Shown here piece by piece: positions 54,401-63,189 of a stretch of DNA of 64,000 bases. The stretch spans positions 47,745,790 through 47,809,789 of the forward strand of contig CM068583.1 in the NCBI GenBank assembly GCA_035048485.1, given 5' to 3'. Position numbers and translations under genes: made by a program. Origin of the DNA: Pteria penguin (Eukaryota > Mollusca > Bivalvia > Pterioida > Pteriidae). Under the pieces are notes generated by a model. That model had not been told where the DNA came from. It made no database searches and saw only the letters and a list, made by a program, of their open reading frames with translations. Each line of letters begins with the position of its first letter. The stretch's first letter is position 1.

Positions 54401-55146
54401 GACCAAACTGTTTATGCTAGAACTTTTAAGTTTTGCACACTTATTTGTTAAGACTGGAGGATGAATCCTATTGCTTTCCAAGGTCAAAGGGGAAATGTTT
54501 TCCATACTTTCAACTTTTTCTGTACCTGAATTTTTTATCATAGAACCCCAAAAGCGGGGGACCACATATCTCCGAACTTGCTTGTCATAGATATATCTAC
54601 ATTTGTCAGACTAATTTTTCCTTTACAATTAACAAAGTTCAGTTTCCCAGACTTTTTTGTTACTTATGGAATAATGATACCTTGTGCAGACAGTGGGGAT
54701 AAGTATTGTTGCTGTAAATTAACAATACACTCTTCGCTTGTTTCTGTGTCACATTCATTTTGTTGATAATTAAGTTTAATTTGCAAGTGTACATACCGGT
54801 AACTTAAGGACCTGTGACACTATCATTGAAATAGGGCCACGACTTGTGGCTAGTATGTAATAGATTACTTGTGCATTGAAATTTGTATTTTGATTTAATG
54901 TGCAACTGATATGACAAATTTTCCATTTTCAGAAATGAATGGAAGACATTTCATCCTAGGACCAATGTGTTTTGGTTACACTATATTGCCAATGAACTGA
55001 TACATAGCAAAAAATATAAAAGAAATGCCAAGCAAGACCAAGCAGAATTCCGCAACTTTAGGCTATTCGTGAAAAACATTCTAAACTTTAATAGTGCATG
55101 TGAACTGGTTACTTGTTCTGAATACCTGTGTTCATTACACAGATGA
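36206..55146 (+). CDS. HASPIN: haspin serine/threonine kinase
   Basis: Haspin phosphorylates histone H3 on Thr3 in mitosis and so recruits the chromosomal passenger complex to centromeres. Twelve exons: 36206-36408, 37696-37780, 40049-41053, 44801-44919, 45201-45288, 45758-45843, 49820-49882, 50458-50549, 51928-52001, 52370-52601, 53675-53777 and 54933-55146. All phases agree and give 787 residues (human 798). The N-terminal half is disordered, with a basic RTYGKHRQR start and an acidic tract near 328-375. Kinase features: GEGVYGEVF (480-488), Lys500 in VALK, Glu524 in LPE, HRDLHVGNIL (634-643, Asp636), and VIDFTLSRL (672-680) where the usual DFG is DFT, as in the DYT of other haspins. The haspin-specific end FHPRTNVFWLHYIANEL follows. 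An ATTAAA at 55438-55443 may be the polyadenylation signal. An extra unseen small exon in the N-terminal half cannot be excluded. Confidence 0.95.
36790..37504 (+). mobile_element. Helentron-like element, about 155-bp tandem core
   Basis: It begins near a TTATACCCATACAAA segment. Three or four units follow (near 36832, 36990 and 37145) with GGCTTTCATATTTCACACA and GTACTACATTTT. The 3' end has CGGGGTAAC, a hairpin TTGTC-TCAAGAG-GACAA and TTCTAGTTT. The same family is at 59.8-61.5 kb. It lies in HASPIN intron 1. Confidence 0.6.
37696..37780 (+). CDS. HASPIN: HASPIN exon 2
   Basis: Encodes RGYATRQKDKENRGPRHK to SRYGSDG, a basic, poorly conserved segment. The call rests on the acceptor TTTAACGTAG, the donor GTATAT and a phase that fits both neighbours. 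Confidence 0.65.
38293..38458. mobile_element. palindromic MITE with nested hairpins
   Basis: The ends are AGGGTTACCATGCAAGTG and the inverse CAAGCATGGTAACCCT; arms are about 60 bp. Each arm holds its own hairpin, CTGACAGGGTAT-loop-ATACCTTGTCAG on the left and CTGACAGGGTAT-loop-ATACCCTGTCAG on the right. It lies in HASPIN intron 2. Confidence 0.85.
38538..38600 (+). repeat. two 30-bp direct repeats with TGACGTCA
   Basis: GTGACGTCATATCAAAA with CTGTAGGGTATT or CTGCAGGGGTAT is present twice, 30 bases apart. Each copy has a perfect TGACGTCA octamer (38539-38546 and 38569-38576). Confidence 0.8.
38815..39870 (-). pseudogene. mariner-type transposase relic (SETMAR-like clade)
   Basis: The minus strand reads in order IHPKEIYEVFIKTVGKESSS (about 39.8 kb), DPKDFMGSIATQDETWFTIL (39.4 kb, first catalytic Asp in TQDETW), PYSPDSLDFDFYLFPKLKP (39.0 kb) and YLKEIQILEQRWRKCIEMKG (38.85 kb). 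These are the helix-turn-helix, DDE and C-terminal parts of a D,D34D mariner transposase. Frameshifts and stops interrupt it, so it is inactive. It lies antisense in HASPIN intron 2, ending about 180 bases before exon 3. Confidence 0.85.
40049..41053 (+). CDS. HASPIN: HASPIN exon 3, disordered region
   Basis: A 335-codon open exon encoding a Lys- and Ser-rich start (ESNHSTKGKRKRVPNTR), an acidic tract with SIEEEESIEEEEGNSDEDD, and SRRQSLHNASLF at the end. The acceptor is ATTGCAG and the donor GTGAGT. The open frame extends in both directions past the exon, but 39929-40048 and 41054-41149 are intronic. Confidence 0.85.
41054..41850. other. HASPIN intron 3, left part, no feature seen
   Basis: A+T-rich intron with no recognised repeat. 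Confidence 0.4.
41860..42470 (+). repeat. tandem array, about 148-bp period
   Basis: About four units share GATGAGTTCTTCC (41949, 42098, 42246, 42386), TTTGGTGACCTTGA and CTTGATGTCACA. It lies just left of a Helentron-like element and may be the core of another. Confidence 0.65.
42561..42795 (+). mobile_element. short Helentron-like element
   Basis: It starts TTTTTATGCCCCCGG. The body has AACCGTGAGGGATAGAGAC. The 3' end has ACTAGGAGCAT followed by the hairpin-forming GTGTTTCACAAAC. Confidence 0.55.
43122..43540 (+). repeat. dispersed repeat, copy split by a MITE
   Basis: The partner of 28848-29060. It carries AAGTAACTGGTGTCACATGA on the left and AATTCAGCACTGTATATATA on the right, with the element at 43207-43423 between them. 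Confidence 0.75.
43207..43423. mobile_element. 217-bp TIR element with proven insertion site
   Basis: The terminal inverted repeats begin GTCCRGCGCCATAAACTGAG and extend about 35 bp (AATATACT..AAGTCA inward). CCAGG is duplicated at 43202-43206 and 43424-43428. The uninterrupted copy near 28930 has a single CCAGG at the same place. It lies in HASPIN intron 3. Confidence 0.88.
43840..44096 (+). mobile_element. Helentron-like element, 257 bp
   Basis: It starts TTTTTATGCCC. Near the right end GTGGGGGCAT is the inverse of that start; then TGTAGCACACCAACA and CTTCTAGTTT. A compact copy with both ends. Confidence 0.6.
44801..44919 (+). CDS. HASPIN: HASPIN exon 4
   Basis: Encodes NMITPRKVKSLEPFISPE and VISFNECIPP, the approach to the kinase domain (F-x-E/S-C-x-P-P). 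The acceptor is TACTTACAG and the donor GTATTG. Confidence 0.9.
45201..45288 (+). CDS. HASPIN: HASPIN exon 5, glycine loop and catalytic Lys
   Basis: Encodes MMKQCKKVGEGVYGEVF then ITKNRSMSVALK. The acceptor is TTTCCTTAG and the donor GTATGG. Confidence 0.96.
45758..45843 (+). CDS. HASPIN: HASPIN exon 6, helix C
   Basis: Encodes VIPIEGCFLVNDEKQKTFGE and ILPEIVIS. The QKTFxEILPEI motif with the helix-C Glu is haspin-specific. The donor is GTGAGT. Confidence 0.96.
46002..46268. mobile_element. Tc1/mariner-type MITE, 267 bp
   Basis: Perfect ends CAGTACAGTCCAGGTGTTTT and the inverse, flanked by TA on each side (46000-46001 and 46269-46270). Inside, a roughly 62-bp segment with CAGATGGAAAT, ACCTGTGCT and CACACCTTTGTAAAATACAC is present twice. 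It lies in HASPIN intron 6. Confidence 0.85.
46271..46545 (+). mobile_element. decayed SINE abutting the MITE
   Basis: The head GCTCAATCAGTTAGATGC, the body GGATGAGACAGTTAGGAC and CCTCACTGTTTTAG, and a tail near GTGAAGTAAAACAAG. It begins directly after the TA of the MITE at 46002-46268. It is more diverged than the other SINE copies. Confidence 0.7.
46594..48467 (+). mobile_element. Helentron-like element, about 1.9 kb
   Basis: It starts GCTCACCTGAGTCAAAGGCTC. The body has several diverged units (GATGAAACTTGG, GTACCCTCCTTTGACAAAC, GAATGCATCAGAGTGATCTA). It ends with CATGTGATCAGATGAAC, ATATAGACCCATTCAGG and TAGAGCTCTTG, a decayed form of the 3' end at 19.5 kb. A run of about 20 T lies near 47395-47416. 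It lies in HASPIN intron 6. Confidence 0.6.
48572..48990 (+). repeat. 127-bp tandem repeats of a Helentron-like family
   Basis: CATATTTGGCATGTGTGTCC recurs at 48708, 48834 and 48963, with TGACCTTGAC segments between. It begins near TGTCCCCCGCTTTTTGGG. Confidence 0.6.
48991..49819. other. HASPIN intron 6, right part
   Basis: No recognised gene or repeat. The minus-strand open stretch at 49523-49771 shows no known domain. Confidence 0.4.
49820..49882 (+). CDS. HASPIN: HASPIN exon 7
   Basis: Encodes ELSLLRNHETVFTDSFCEVR. The acceptor is TTCTAACAG and the donor GTAATC. Confidence 0.93.
50458..50549 (+). CDS. HASPIN: HASPIN exon 8, followed by a GC donor
   Basis: Encodes VSCIQGSYPPHLLKEWDKFD then DEAGSENDRP. 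The conserved continuation DRPDIF is restored only if the intron begins GCAAGA at 50550, a GC-AG intron. No usable GT lies nearby. Confidence 0.93.
50632..51784. mobile_element. pogo/Tigger-like non-autonomous DNA transposon, 1.15 kb
   Basis: The ends are CAGTGATGCTTTGTTAATTC and, inverted, CAGTGATGCTCAGTTTATCC, flanked by TA on both sides. Subterminal TCCGGATAA and AATCCGGACAA motifs repeat inside, as in pogo-group elements. No transposase frame was seen. It fills most of the GC-AG intron between HASPIN exons 8 and 9. Confidence 0.8.
51928..52001 (+). CDS. HASPIN: HASPIN exon 9
   Basis: Encodes IFKENQLFIMFEFANGGKSL then ESFK, the hinge region. The acceptor is ATTTTCAG and the donor GTGATT. 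Confidence 0.95.
52370..52601 (+). CDS. HASPIN: HASPIN exon 10, catalytic loop
   Basis: Encodes FDNIFEARSVFAQTAFSLA, EEALEFEHRDLHVGNILVK and NVCVIDFTLSRLKK. It carries the catalytic Asp636, Asn641 and metal-binding Asp674. The donor is GTGAGC. Confidence 0.97.
52619..53674. other. HASPIN intron 10, no feature seen
   Basis: A+T-rich intron. Open stretches on both strands show no known domain. Confidence 0.4.
53675..53777 (+). CDS. HASPIN: HASPIN exon 11
   Basis: Encodes GNVVYTDLSTDEELFKGSGN then YQFDIYRMMQEEN. The L-F-x-G-x-G-x-YQFDIYR motif is haspin-specific. The acceptor is GATTTGTAG and the donor GTAGGA. Confidence 0.95.
53810..53850 (+). repeat. ATT microsatellite
   Basis: A trinucleotide run of ATT with one ATC interruption, in HASPIN intron 11. 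Confidence 0.8.
53965..54585 (+). mobile_element. Helentron-like element
   Basis: It starts TTTTTATGCCCCTAC. The core has GACCATACCATTTAGGCTAG and CAAACTTGGTACA, as at 9.7-11.0 kb. It ends near GCGGGGGACCACATATC and ACTTGCTTGTC. Confidence 0.5.
54933..55146 (+). CDS. HASPIN: HASPIN exon 12
   Basis: Encodes NEWKTFHPRTNVFWLHYIAN and, near the end, VKNILNFNSACELVTCSEYL before TGA at 55144-55146. The acceptor is CATTTTCAG. Confidence 0.95.
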
Positions 55147-55640
55147 AGATGTGGTCCTTTTTTCTATCTTTTTATTTATAGTACAGATAGACCTTGCCAG
55201 ATCAAATTTCAGTTTGTACAAAAAGAAAAGCCCAAATGAATTTTATATGAATTTACCCTTTAACATTTTAGCTATGCCAAGGGAAAATGGTGTTTTATGT
55301 AAGAACATTTTTAATATTATGAAAAATAATGATGCAAAAGACGGTATATGTGAAGTTTAATACATGGTAGACTGGAGTACATGCTATTATACTGGATAAA
55401 CAGCATTTCCTTTCTAGTGATTTTCAGGAGTACTTTGATTAAATCATGATTACCAATGTCTTTTTGTTAACACATGTATCTGGCATACAGGTTTTATTAT
55501 GGAGAGAAGAAGTTATAAACTGAAATTATTATTAGCTATCAGTGTTTCCAATTTGTTTATTGGTTAAAGTTTTTTAAAGGTAGCATTTTAATGTGAGTAA
55601 TTCTAGTTAATATTTAAACAGTACAGATATCAGTGTATAT
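55147..55640. other. HASPIN 3' flank
   Basis: Presumed 3' UTR and spacer. An ATTAAA at 55438-55443 is the only polyadenylation-like signal noted. The open stretch at 55094-55360 overlaps the last exon in another frame and is not coding. Confidence 0.4.
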
Positions 55641-55641
55641 A

Positions 55642-58600
55642 CGAGATATGATCAAAACGGTTTTGGCACCCATGTACTGAGGAATACTTAGGGACTGAAA
55701 GAATTATCGTTATTGTTCAATAGAATCTTCAGTCATCGCTTATAGTGTTCCAATTTCTGAATCCTTTCCAAACAGAATGCTTTATTTTGGTCCCCTAAGT
55801 ACTCATATACAGCATCCATAACACCCTCCATGTTTCCAAAATTTTTAACATGTATGAAAATTTTATTTTTGGAAACAGAAGTCAGAGGGGTCTAAATCTG
55901 GTGGATGAGGTGCTTGAAGCTGCATTCAGTCAAAGTGGTCATTGCAGCCATGACTTTCTCAGCTTAGGAGTTAATCCATTGCATGCTTTTTAGCTCACCT
56001 GAGATGAAGGTCAATCATTGTCTGTCGTTGGTTGGTCGTTAACTTTTCACATTTTCAACTTCTTCTTCAGAACCGCTGGATAGAATTTGATGAAACTTTG
56101 ATGAAGTACTCATGGTCCCCTACAAGTGTTGTTGTTTTTCGTCCAGATCCATCAACAGGTGGTGCCACCACAGGCAAAAGTAGGTCACAGGGGTACCCTC
56201 CTTTGACAATCTTCTTCTTCATACTGGCTGTATACAGAGACAAATGAATGCATAGAAATTATCTAGAGGGATTTCAACACTTTTTTGGACTTGATTTCAA
56301 TGCAGAAAAGTGTCATATTTCCTAGTTAATTGATAATGATGATTTCTTATGGACTATTTTGATCATAATTATGGTAGGGAATGTTATTTTGAAAGAATTT
56401 TGTTAATATCTCAATTTTTGGATTTTCTATAAATTTTTTAAGACTTCCAAATGAGGGTGTATAGGGAAAGTTCTTCACATTTTTAACTTCTGCTGTTATA
56501 CCACATGAAAGATTTCAATGAAACATGGTATACATGAAGTACTATAGGTCCTCTATCAGTTTTTACATTTCATCCAAATTGGTCAACAGATGGTGCCACC
56601 ATGTCTAAAAAGTGGGTCTCACAAGGATGCATATACATGTACCACTTGGTAATTGAAATATGGAGAGTAGCGGTTCAAATCCCGTTGTGGTCAAATTTTT
56701 TTTTTCATTTCTTTACACATCTTACAAGTTTTTTGATGTTTCTCAACACTCAACATATGAAATTAGGCCATTTTAAGTTGGATCTGGACAATATTTGAAA
56801 CAATTGTTGTTCATGACCCAGACTTCAAATCAGTCAACAAAAGGCCCCACCTAAAGAAAATGACAAACTTGTTGCCCTGAATCACATCTTGCAGAGACAG
56901 AGCAAATGCTTAATATCAAAATCACCTGAATGGATGTGAAAAAAACTGTTGTTGTTGTTTATTCTGGTCTGAAATAAAACTTGAAATATTTTCAATATTT
57001 GTGTTGACTAAGTCACAGTAATGCAAAAATAAATATTTACAATGCTAGTCTAATTCCTTCGATGAACCATGCTAAACAGACTCGGGTTATCAGCCCATGA
57101 ACTTGGGTCATGGAAGTAGTACTCGGCGTATGGCAAATCACATGCGTAGTAATATAAAAAGAGGCGGGGCTTATTTAATTAAATATAAGAATTGTAATAA
57201 TGAAATTAATGTATCTGTTTTTTTATTTTTATTTTGAGCAATTAAAGAAATGACCTGGACAGATAGAGTATTTTTAGCATTCTAGACACGCACTATATTG
57301 CATAACGGAAGTACTTTTCCACTTCAGGAAAAATTCGGTCCTTGCCAGTTTGATAATGGGGAATTTGATATTTCGTTTTCAAAAAAGAACCTTTTAAAAT
57401 GCATTGTAAATATAAGGAATGACTGTCTTGAACTTCACCGTTCACATGATTTGTTTGTTTCTCACTGAAGTTCATTCCTCGTGAACCCAGAAAAAGAAAG
57501 ACAGTCATTCCTTATATAATTCTTCTTTCCTGCATGACTGATAATCTAGGTACTCAGGTGAGCGATATAGGCCCACTTGGGCCTCTTGTTTTTCTTACAT
57601 TCAAGGTCAAAATGGTCAACCCAAGTTTCATTCTGAGTGAAAATTCGACCGATAAAATCCTTGGGATCATCCTCATAACATGACAAAATTTGCAAATAAT
57701 CATCATACCTGTTTCTTTTTTATCTTCAGTCAACATTCTAGGGACCCATCTAGTCGAGACCTTAGACATTCCTAAGATGTCGGTTAAAATTGGTTGAACA
57801 GCCCCATAACTTAATCAGCTTGTCTTGCTATATCTTGGAGGTTTTGCATTCTGTCATACATGACAAGAGTGTGCACAATATCAACATTTTTGTCTGTAAT
57901 AGCATCTTTTGGATGCCCAGACCAGTCATCATATTCAGTGCTTCCAAAATTCTGACCAAGTAGGCAAGATTTTAGTTTTGGAAACAGAAGTCAGATAGGA
58001 CTAAATCTTGAGAATAAAAGGAGATGAAGAAGAACATGGAACCTGAATTCTGTTGCATTTTATTGTGCTTGGAGAACCCAAGCTTCATCTTGAGTGATAA
58101 TTCAACTCATAAAATACTCGGGATCATACTCATAGCAAGACATAAAAGATAGACAGAAACATCATATCAGTTTCTGTTTGATCTTCAGTCAACATTCTTG
58201 AGACAATTCTAGCCGAGACCTTTTGCATTCCTAAGATGTGGTTAAAATTGATAGAACAACCCCATAACTAATGTCAACTTCCCTGGCTATATCTCTCAGA
58301 TTTTCCCCTTCTGTCACAAATGACAAGAGTGTGCACAATATCAAAATTTCCATCTGTGGTAGCCACCTGGGAAGTCCTTTATCTCATCATCTTCATTGCT
58401 CTCCTAATCTTTTGCATTCAGCAGCCCATTTTGTAACATTACTATAAGAAGGTGACTCCTTCCCAACAGTTTTTATGAAGTCCTCATGAATTGTCAATTG
58501 AATTATAAGTCATCTCCTTCTTACATAGATACTTGGTCACTATTCTAACTTCTTTTCTCCATTTTTGCGGTTTGACTTACCACTTCAGACTTTAGCAGTG

Positions 58601-58660
58601 AATTCCATGTATAATCAAAGGCTTTGAAACAGTACCAAAAACATTTAATAGGATTGAATA
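55642..58660 (-). pseudogene. nest of mariner transposase relics split by another element
   Basis: Read on the minus strand: a first copy from about 58650 (IHEDFIKTVGKESPSYS near 58450, TQDEAW near 58100) to LFPKLKSCLLGQNFGS near 57945. It is fused at once to a second copy starting GHPKDAITDKNVDIVHTLVM (about 57900), with MSKVSTRWVPRMLTEDKK (57769 down) and TQNETWVDHFDLECKK (about 57600). That copy is broken by the element at 55992-57592 and resumes at 55990-55642 with HPPDLDPSDF and AVYEYLGDQNKAFCLERIQK. The left terminus CGAGATATGATCAAAAC after TATA looks like a mariner inverted repeat. Frameshifts abound, and the first catalytic Asp is Asn in the second copy. Confidence 0.8.
55992..57592 (+). 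mobile_element. Helentron-like element inside the mariner nest, 1.6 kb
   Basis: The same family as 17017-19562. The 5' terminus is AGCTCACCTGAG, its inverse CTCAGGTGAGC is at 57553-57563, and the hairpin AGGCCCA-CT-TGGGCCT and CTCTTGTTT follow. The body has fewer units, plus a roughly 450-bp segment at 57060-57530 not seen in the other copy. Its ends coincide with the break in the mariner relic, which defines the boundaries independently. Confidence 0.82.
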
Positions 58661-59430
58661 ATGTTTTGATTTAAGTTTTATATATCAGATGGAGAACTTT
58701 TTAATCATGCTTCCTGTTTTAAAGAAATGAAGTTATACTATACATGTATGTGAAAAATGTGTTAAAAACATTTCATTGTATTTTACTACATATTGAAACT
58801 TTGTAGGAAGTGACTTTGTACAGCATTTCTTATAATTATGTTCTTTGTCAAATTTGTTAAAAATAACAAGTTGACCCATTTCACTATGTGTATTTGTATC
58901 TTGTCAGATGAATTTGCAGACTATGAACTTATTTTATAATATTAATGATAAATTACTGTCAAAACTTTCTATTAATAAATCAGAGAAACTACAGTGCTTG
59001 CATGTATAGATAGAAAAACAGTGTTCTTATTTTGTCAGTTTTGGACTGCCATACTCCTTTTCTGCTTTCACAAAATGAAAGAAATTGATACAGTGAAAAA
59101 TAATGTAAGCTTTAAAGATGAGAGCAGTATATTTTGATATAACATTCCTGATAAGAAACATGAAGACACTAGACAGCACTATTATTAGGTCACCAGAGTC
59201 ACTTAGATGATCTGTTATTGAAACTTTATATTTTTATATATTTTTTCTTTATATGCTTTTCATTAACACATTCCATGTTTTCTTACTTCTTTTGGGGAAC
59301 ATTTGCACCAAATTTATATGAAACATCTTCAGAGTGAGATGAAATTAAATTGTGAAATTCATGATCCTTGCACTCCTAGCTTCTATTGGATGGATTCAAA
59401 ATTGCTGTAAATAAATTAGTCTACTAATCT
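58661..59430. other. spacer, no feature seen
   Basis: A+T-rich sequence without recognised features. Confidence 0.4.
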
Positions 59431-59434
59431 CTTC

Positions 59435-59520
59435 TCATCTTCATGAGTCAAGGGGATACGCTACGTAAACTTCTGGAGAGAGATGTTTACTTAGCACATC
59501 CCCTTGACTTGTGAAGATGA
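59435..59520. repeat. 86-bp palindrome
   Basis: TCATCTTCA, AGTCAAGGGGAT and GTAAAC on the left mirror GTTTAC, ATCCCCTTGACT and TGAAGATGA on the right. It could fold into a hairpin. No target duplication was identified. Confidence 0.7.
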
Positions 59521-59848
59521 TCTCTTCTTTCCTCCAGCGCATTTGGAGAATAACTGTATGCATAGATATAAAGAGCATGAAACCTTTAACAAAACTGTGA
59601 TATTCATGACCCTTGGGACAGGGATTCAGCCACTTGGGTCTTAATATATCCATAAAATGATAATATACTTAGTCTTAAATATGTTCCTCTGTACTAGTTT
59701 TGCAAGTTGTCAGACAACTGAATACAAGGTTAGAAAAGGCAGCTCTCTTCTGAAGCTCTCTACCAACTTTGTGAAATTTTCGACTATTAAGGTACCGGTA
59801 GGGTATTCATTATATTTTTCCTTGTTGGATGGGCTTCTGCAATAATTT

Positions 59849-61495
59849 ATTTTTATACCCCTACAAATGAAGTTTGGAGGATATATAGATATCACTCTGT
59901 CTATCCATCTGTCTGTCCAGTTAAGAAGTTCTGAAAGAAGATTTCTCTTACAGTTTTTAAAAGATAGGGCTTTTATATTTCACACACACACATTCACCAT
60001 AACAAGTATGGTACTACATTTTTATACCAAGACATTTGACCTATTGACCTTTAACTTGAACTTTCGCGTTGTAATAATAGCTTGATTAAGAAGCAGATTT
60101 TTGAGTCGGCGCTCTCATAGAACGCTAGACTCAATGGCATCGCTTTTCAAATTCTCGCTTATCAGGGGTTATAACTTTCACTACCGATATAGAGCTTACT
60201 ACGCCGCTGAAAAATAAAGTGCCGAAAAATTACTTATGTCTTAAAAATTCTTTATCAGCACAATGTACCTTTAGCTCAGTTAATTTAAGCTAAACATAAA
60301 CTAGTTTCAATAACTCGAAAAAGGAGTTGCAATAATGTTTTTAAATTTCGCGTAATAATATGTAGTTGTGACTACTTTACGATGTGTTTACCACCGACAC
60401 CGTCGGATGTAACTCGATTGTGTAATTCTCCGAACAAAGCATTTGTCTTGATCTTGTATCGCTTGTTTTTATCGAGATATTTCAATTAAAGTTTTCCCCA
60501 ACATGTTCTGGAACTTTAGTTCTTTTTCACATATATGACAAATTTAAAGATCGATCTTCCCGCATTTCCTCTGATAATGAAAATGCATTATAAATATTTA
60601 GGTAAATGTTGTATGTTTCTAAATATAAATGATGTTAAAACATTATGAGAATCGTGAATAAGATGGTTATTTAATGTCCCACTTGAAGGAATGTCGTTCC
60701 TTGGCTCAGCTTCGACTCGTGACAACAATGCAGTAAAACTTGTTGCCATGAAGTTGTCGATTGCACGTTCATTTCGGATACAAGCAATTGCAAACTCTTT
60801 GCATAGATAGTATGAAGAGAGCAAATTTATTAGCATTTTCTACATAGGTATAATGACGATGTAGTTGCAACAAAGACCTATTTTTTGCCCCCCCCCCCCC
60901 CCCCCCCCATTTTCCTGAAATCCTGAATCCGCCACTAAAATGGTAAAATGATAACATACTTAAAATCAGCAAAGCCGACTCTCAGGACTTTTGAGTCCTT
61001 TCATTCTTACAGTATAAGAGATGTAGCTTTCATATATCATACCCATTTTTACCATAACAAGTATTGTATTTGACCTAGTGATCTTGAACTTTGGTCTTGT
61101 ATCAATATTTTGGTTAGTAAAATCTGTAATAAGATTTGGCTTACAGTATAAGGGATTGAGCTTTCATATTTCACACACACTTCACCTTAACAAGTTCTAT
61201 ATTTTGATACCAAGTCATTTGACTTAGTGACCATGACCTTGAACTTACACCTTGTAATAATCATTTGGTTAAGAAAGCAGTTTTTCTTTTCATGTATGAG
61301 ACAAGGGTTTCATATACTGGTTTATATATAGATGTTTTTATTGATTATACCTCTTGAACATTAAGGGTTAGGTTTTTAATATAAGGCACAAACGTATATC
61401 ATGTCCTTGATCTAGACTCGTATCTGTGAACAAATTTATTATTACTTAACTTTGCTGCCGCGGGAGTATTTGTTCCGATAGGACAGTTCTAGTTT
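59849..61495 (+). mobile_element. Helentron-like element interrupted by about 0.9 kb
   Basis: It starts TTTTTATACCCCTACAAA and ends CGCGGGAGTAT, hairpin TGTTCC-GATA-GGACA, TTCTAGTTT. The core units (TTTCATATTTCACACACAC, GACCTTGAACTT) match 36.8-37.5 kb. Between about 60100 and 61000 a foreign segment breaks one unit at CAGATTT and the unit resumes at TTACAGTATAAG. Confidence 0.65.
60100..61000. mobile_element. unclassified insert, about 0.9 kb
   Basis: It replaces nothing in the host unit but adds about 900 bases. TTTTGAGTC occurs at both edges (60099-60107 and 60989-60997), and GAGTCGGC near the left mirrors GCCGACTC near the right. A run of 21 C lies at 60888-60908, followed by a TGAATCCGCCACT motif. 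No coding was recognised. Confidence 0.45.
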
Positions 61496-63070
61496 CTATG
61501 TTTCGCTTGGTTTTACTGATTTGAGTATGTTCTGATTCGTCCACATTCGAGATTACCAATTAATGGCTTGGGCGACGATTACTTTCTTATGTTCTAAATT
61601 CGTTTCCCTTAAACAAACATAGATCATTTAAAAGATAAAATAACATGTTTTGAAATGGAAGGCGAAACGTTCAAATTTATTTTCAATTTTTACATAAACC
61701 AGTCTTTGTGTGACATCATGTAACATGCGCCTTCTTCATTTTTATGGATATCATTGATAGACAATACAATAAAAAATAAAAACAAATCATTAGCAAATAT
61801 ATCTTACAAAATGAACCATGTACTTTGGCAGATGGGACATGTTGGGATTTTTGTTTCTGCGAAACGATCGATTTTAAACAAAATTTCTGAAAAAGTTGGA
61901 GAGCCGTCACAGTTGGTAAATGAAACATATCTTAAATTGTCGTTCTCAGTCGCAGTTATCACTCGTTTAATAAAACAATTGCTAACGGGGGAACCACTTG
62001 TAGCAAATTAAAAAAAAAATTCGGCCTGAAAACTCCCATCTGTGCGAACTGCCAACGTTCTTTTCTCTTGATCCGTGATCGTATTCCCAGTTCTACAATG
62101 ATCAGACTTGCGCTGTGTTTTCAGTGTTTATTAGAAGTGCGGCATTTATGTTACAGTGACAAAGTCATCTAGATTGTTGGAGTCTTGTACGGTATACAAG
62201 ACTCAAAATCAATCTGTATTGTACTCCTATATTGCATGTCGCAGTACATGATCACAATAAATATCTGATTTTAATTAGATTGAAGACTCAAATTAGATAT
62301 AAAACTAAATGATACTTAACGTGAGTAATCCTGCGTGTAAAACTATACTGAATCAATATACAACTAACTCTAGATAAACTAAGTATAGCTTAATAACAGC
62401 AATATTAGTTCAAGTTTCGATGCAATACACTCAATCCATATGTGTTGAATATTTGTCTAACTACGTTATCGGTCATATATGTTCGGGGTGCCATTACATA
62501 TTCTCTTTCAAATACAGGTTTAATGGCAAACAAGTTACTGCTATCAGGATAACGAACAACAGGTGAGTCTCCATAGGTTGTGACAACAGCATATCAAATA
62601 CATACCAACATACTATTACCCTAGGCGAGTTCAGAGGGGTCGGAAAATTTTATCAAATAAACATCATTTTCGACCATTTTAGGGCTGCAGTCCCCATCCC
62701 ATCCTCCTATCCGGACCGAATTGTGCAAAACATTAGTCATGGAAGGCTGCAACAAACTCCATTTTCTTTTCAAAAATTTCAAGATTCGCCTATGCATTGA
62801 CTACAGTTACTATTACATGAAAATAAAACAAAGTAAAACAATATTGATAGTATTGAGGACGACATTAAACGTCTGGGAGGTACAGGGTTGCATGTGCTAA
62901 CATGGCTCATTTTGTAAAATATGTGTATAAAAAGCTTTTAGAAAATATAACTTGCATAGTTTACCTTTGATAAAGCATGGGTTTTATGTCCACCATGCTG
63001 TATGTAGAGTTTGCCCCAGTTTGCAGTAATTTTATCAAAAATCGTCAGTTTTTGCCTCCAGATTGTTTAA
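61496..63070. other. spacer, no gene recognised
   Basis: The open stretch at 61754-62011 (85 codons) has no recognised domain, no clear splice context and an A+T-rich composition. A 10-bp hairpin (GAGTCTTGTA-CGGTA-TACAAGACTC) lies at 62180-62204. Confidence 0.45.
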
Positions 63071-63080
63071 TTAACTAGAC

Positions 63081-63181
63081 CACAGGTCGTAGACGCAATG
63101 ACCTCGTGCTCCCAATGTGTATAGTATCTATATTATACTATACACATTGGGGGTACGGGGCCATTGCATTTATGACCTGTG
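63081..63181. mobile_element. 101-bp palindromic MITE with 8-bp target duplication
   Basis: The ends are CACAGGTC and GACCTGTG. Arms of about 48 bp pair along their length (CCCAATGTGTATAGTA against TACTATACACATTGGG). AACTAGAC flanks both sides (63073-63080 and 63182-63189). An 8-bp duplication with CA..TG ends is the hAT pattern, though no transposase is present. Confidence 0.75.
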
Positions 63182-63189
63182 AACTAGAC

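Noticed and set aside
61754..62011. 85-residue open frame as a small gene
   Set aside because: No domain, signal peptide or splice context was seen, and chance frames of this length are common in such A+T-rich DNA.
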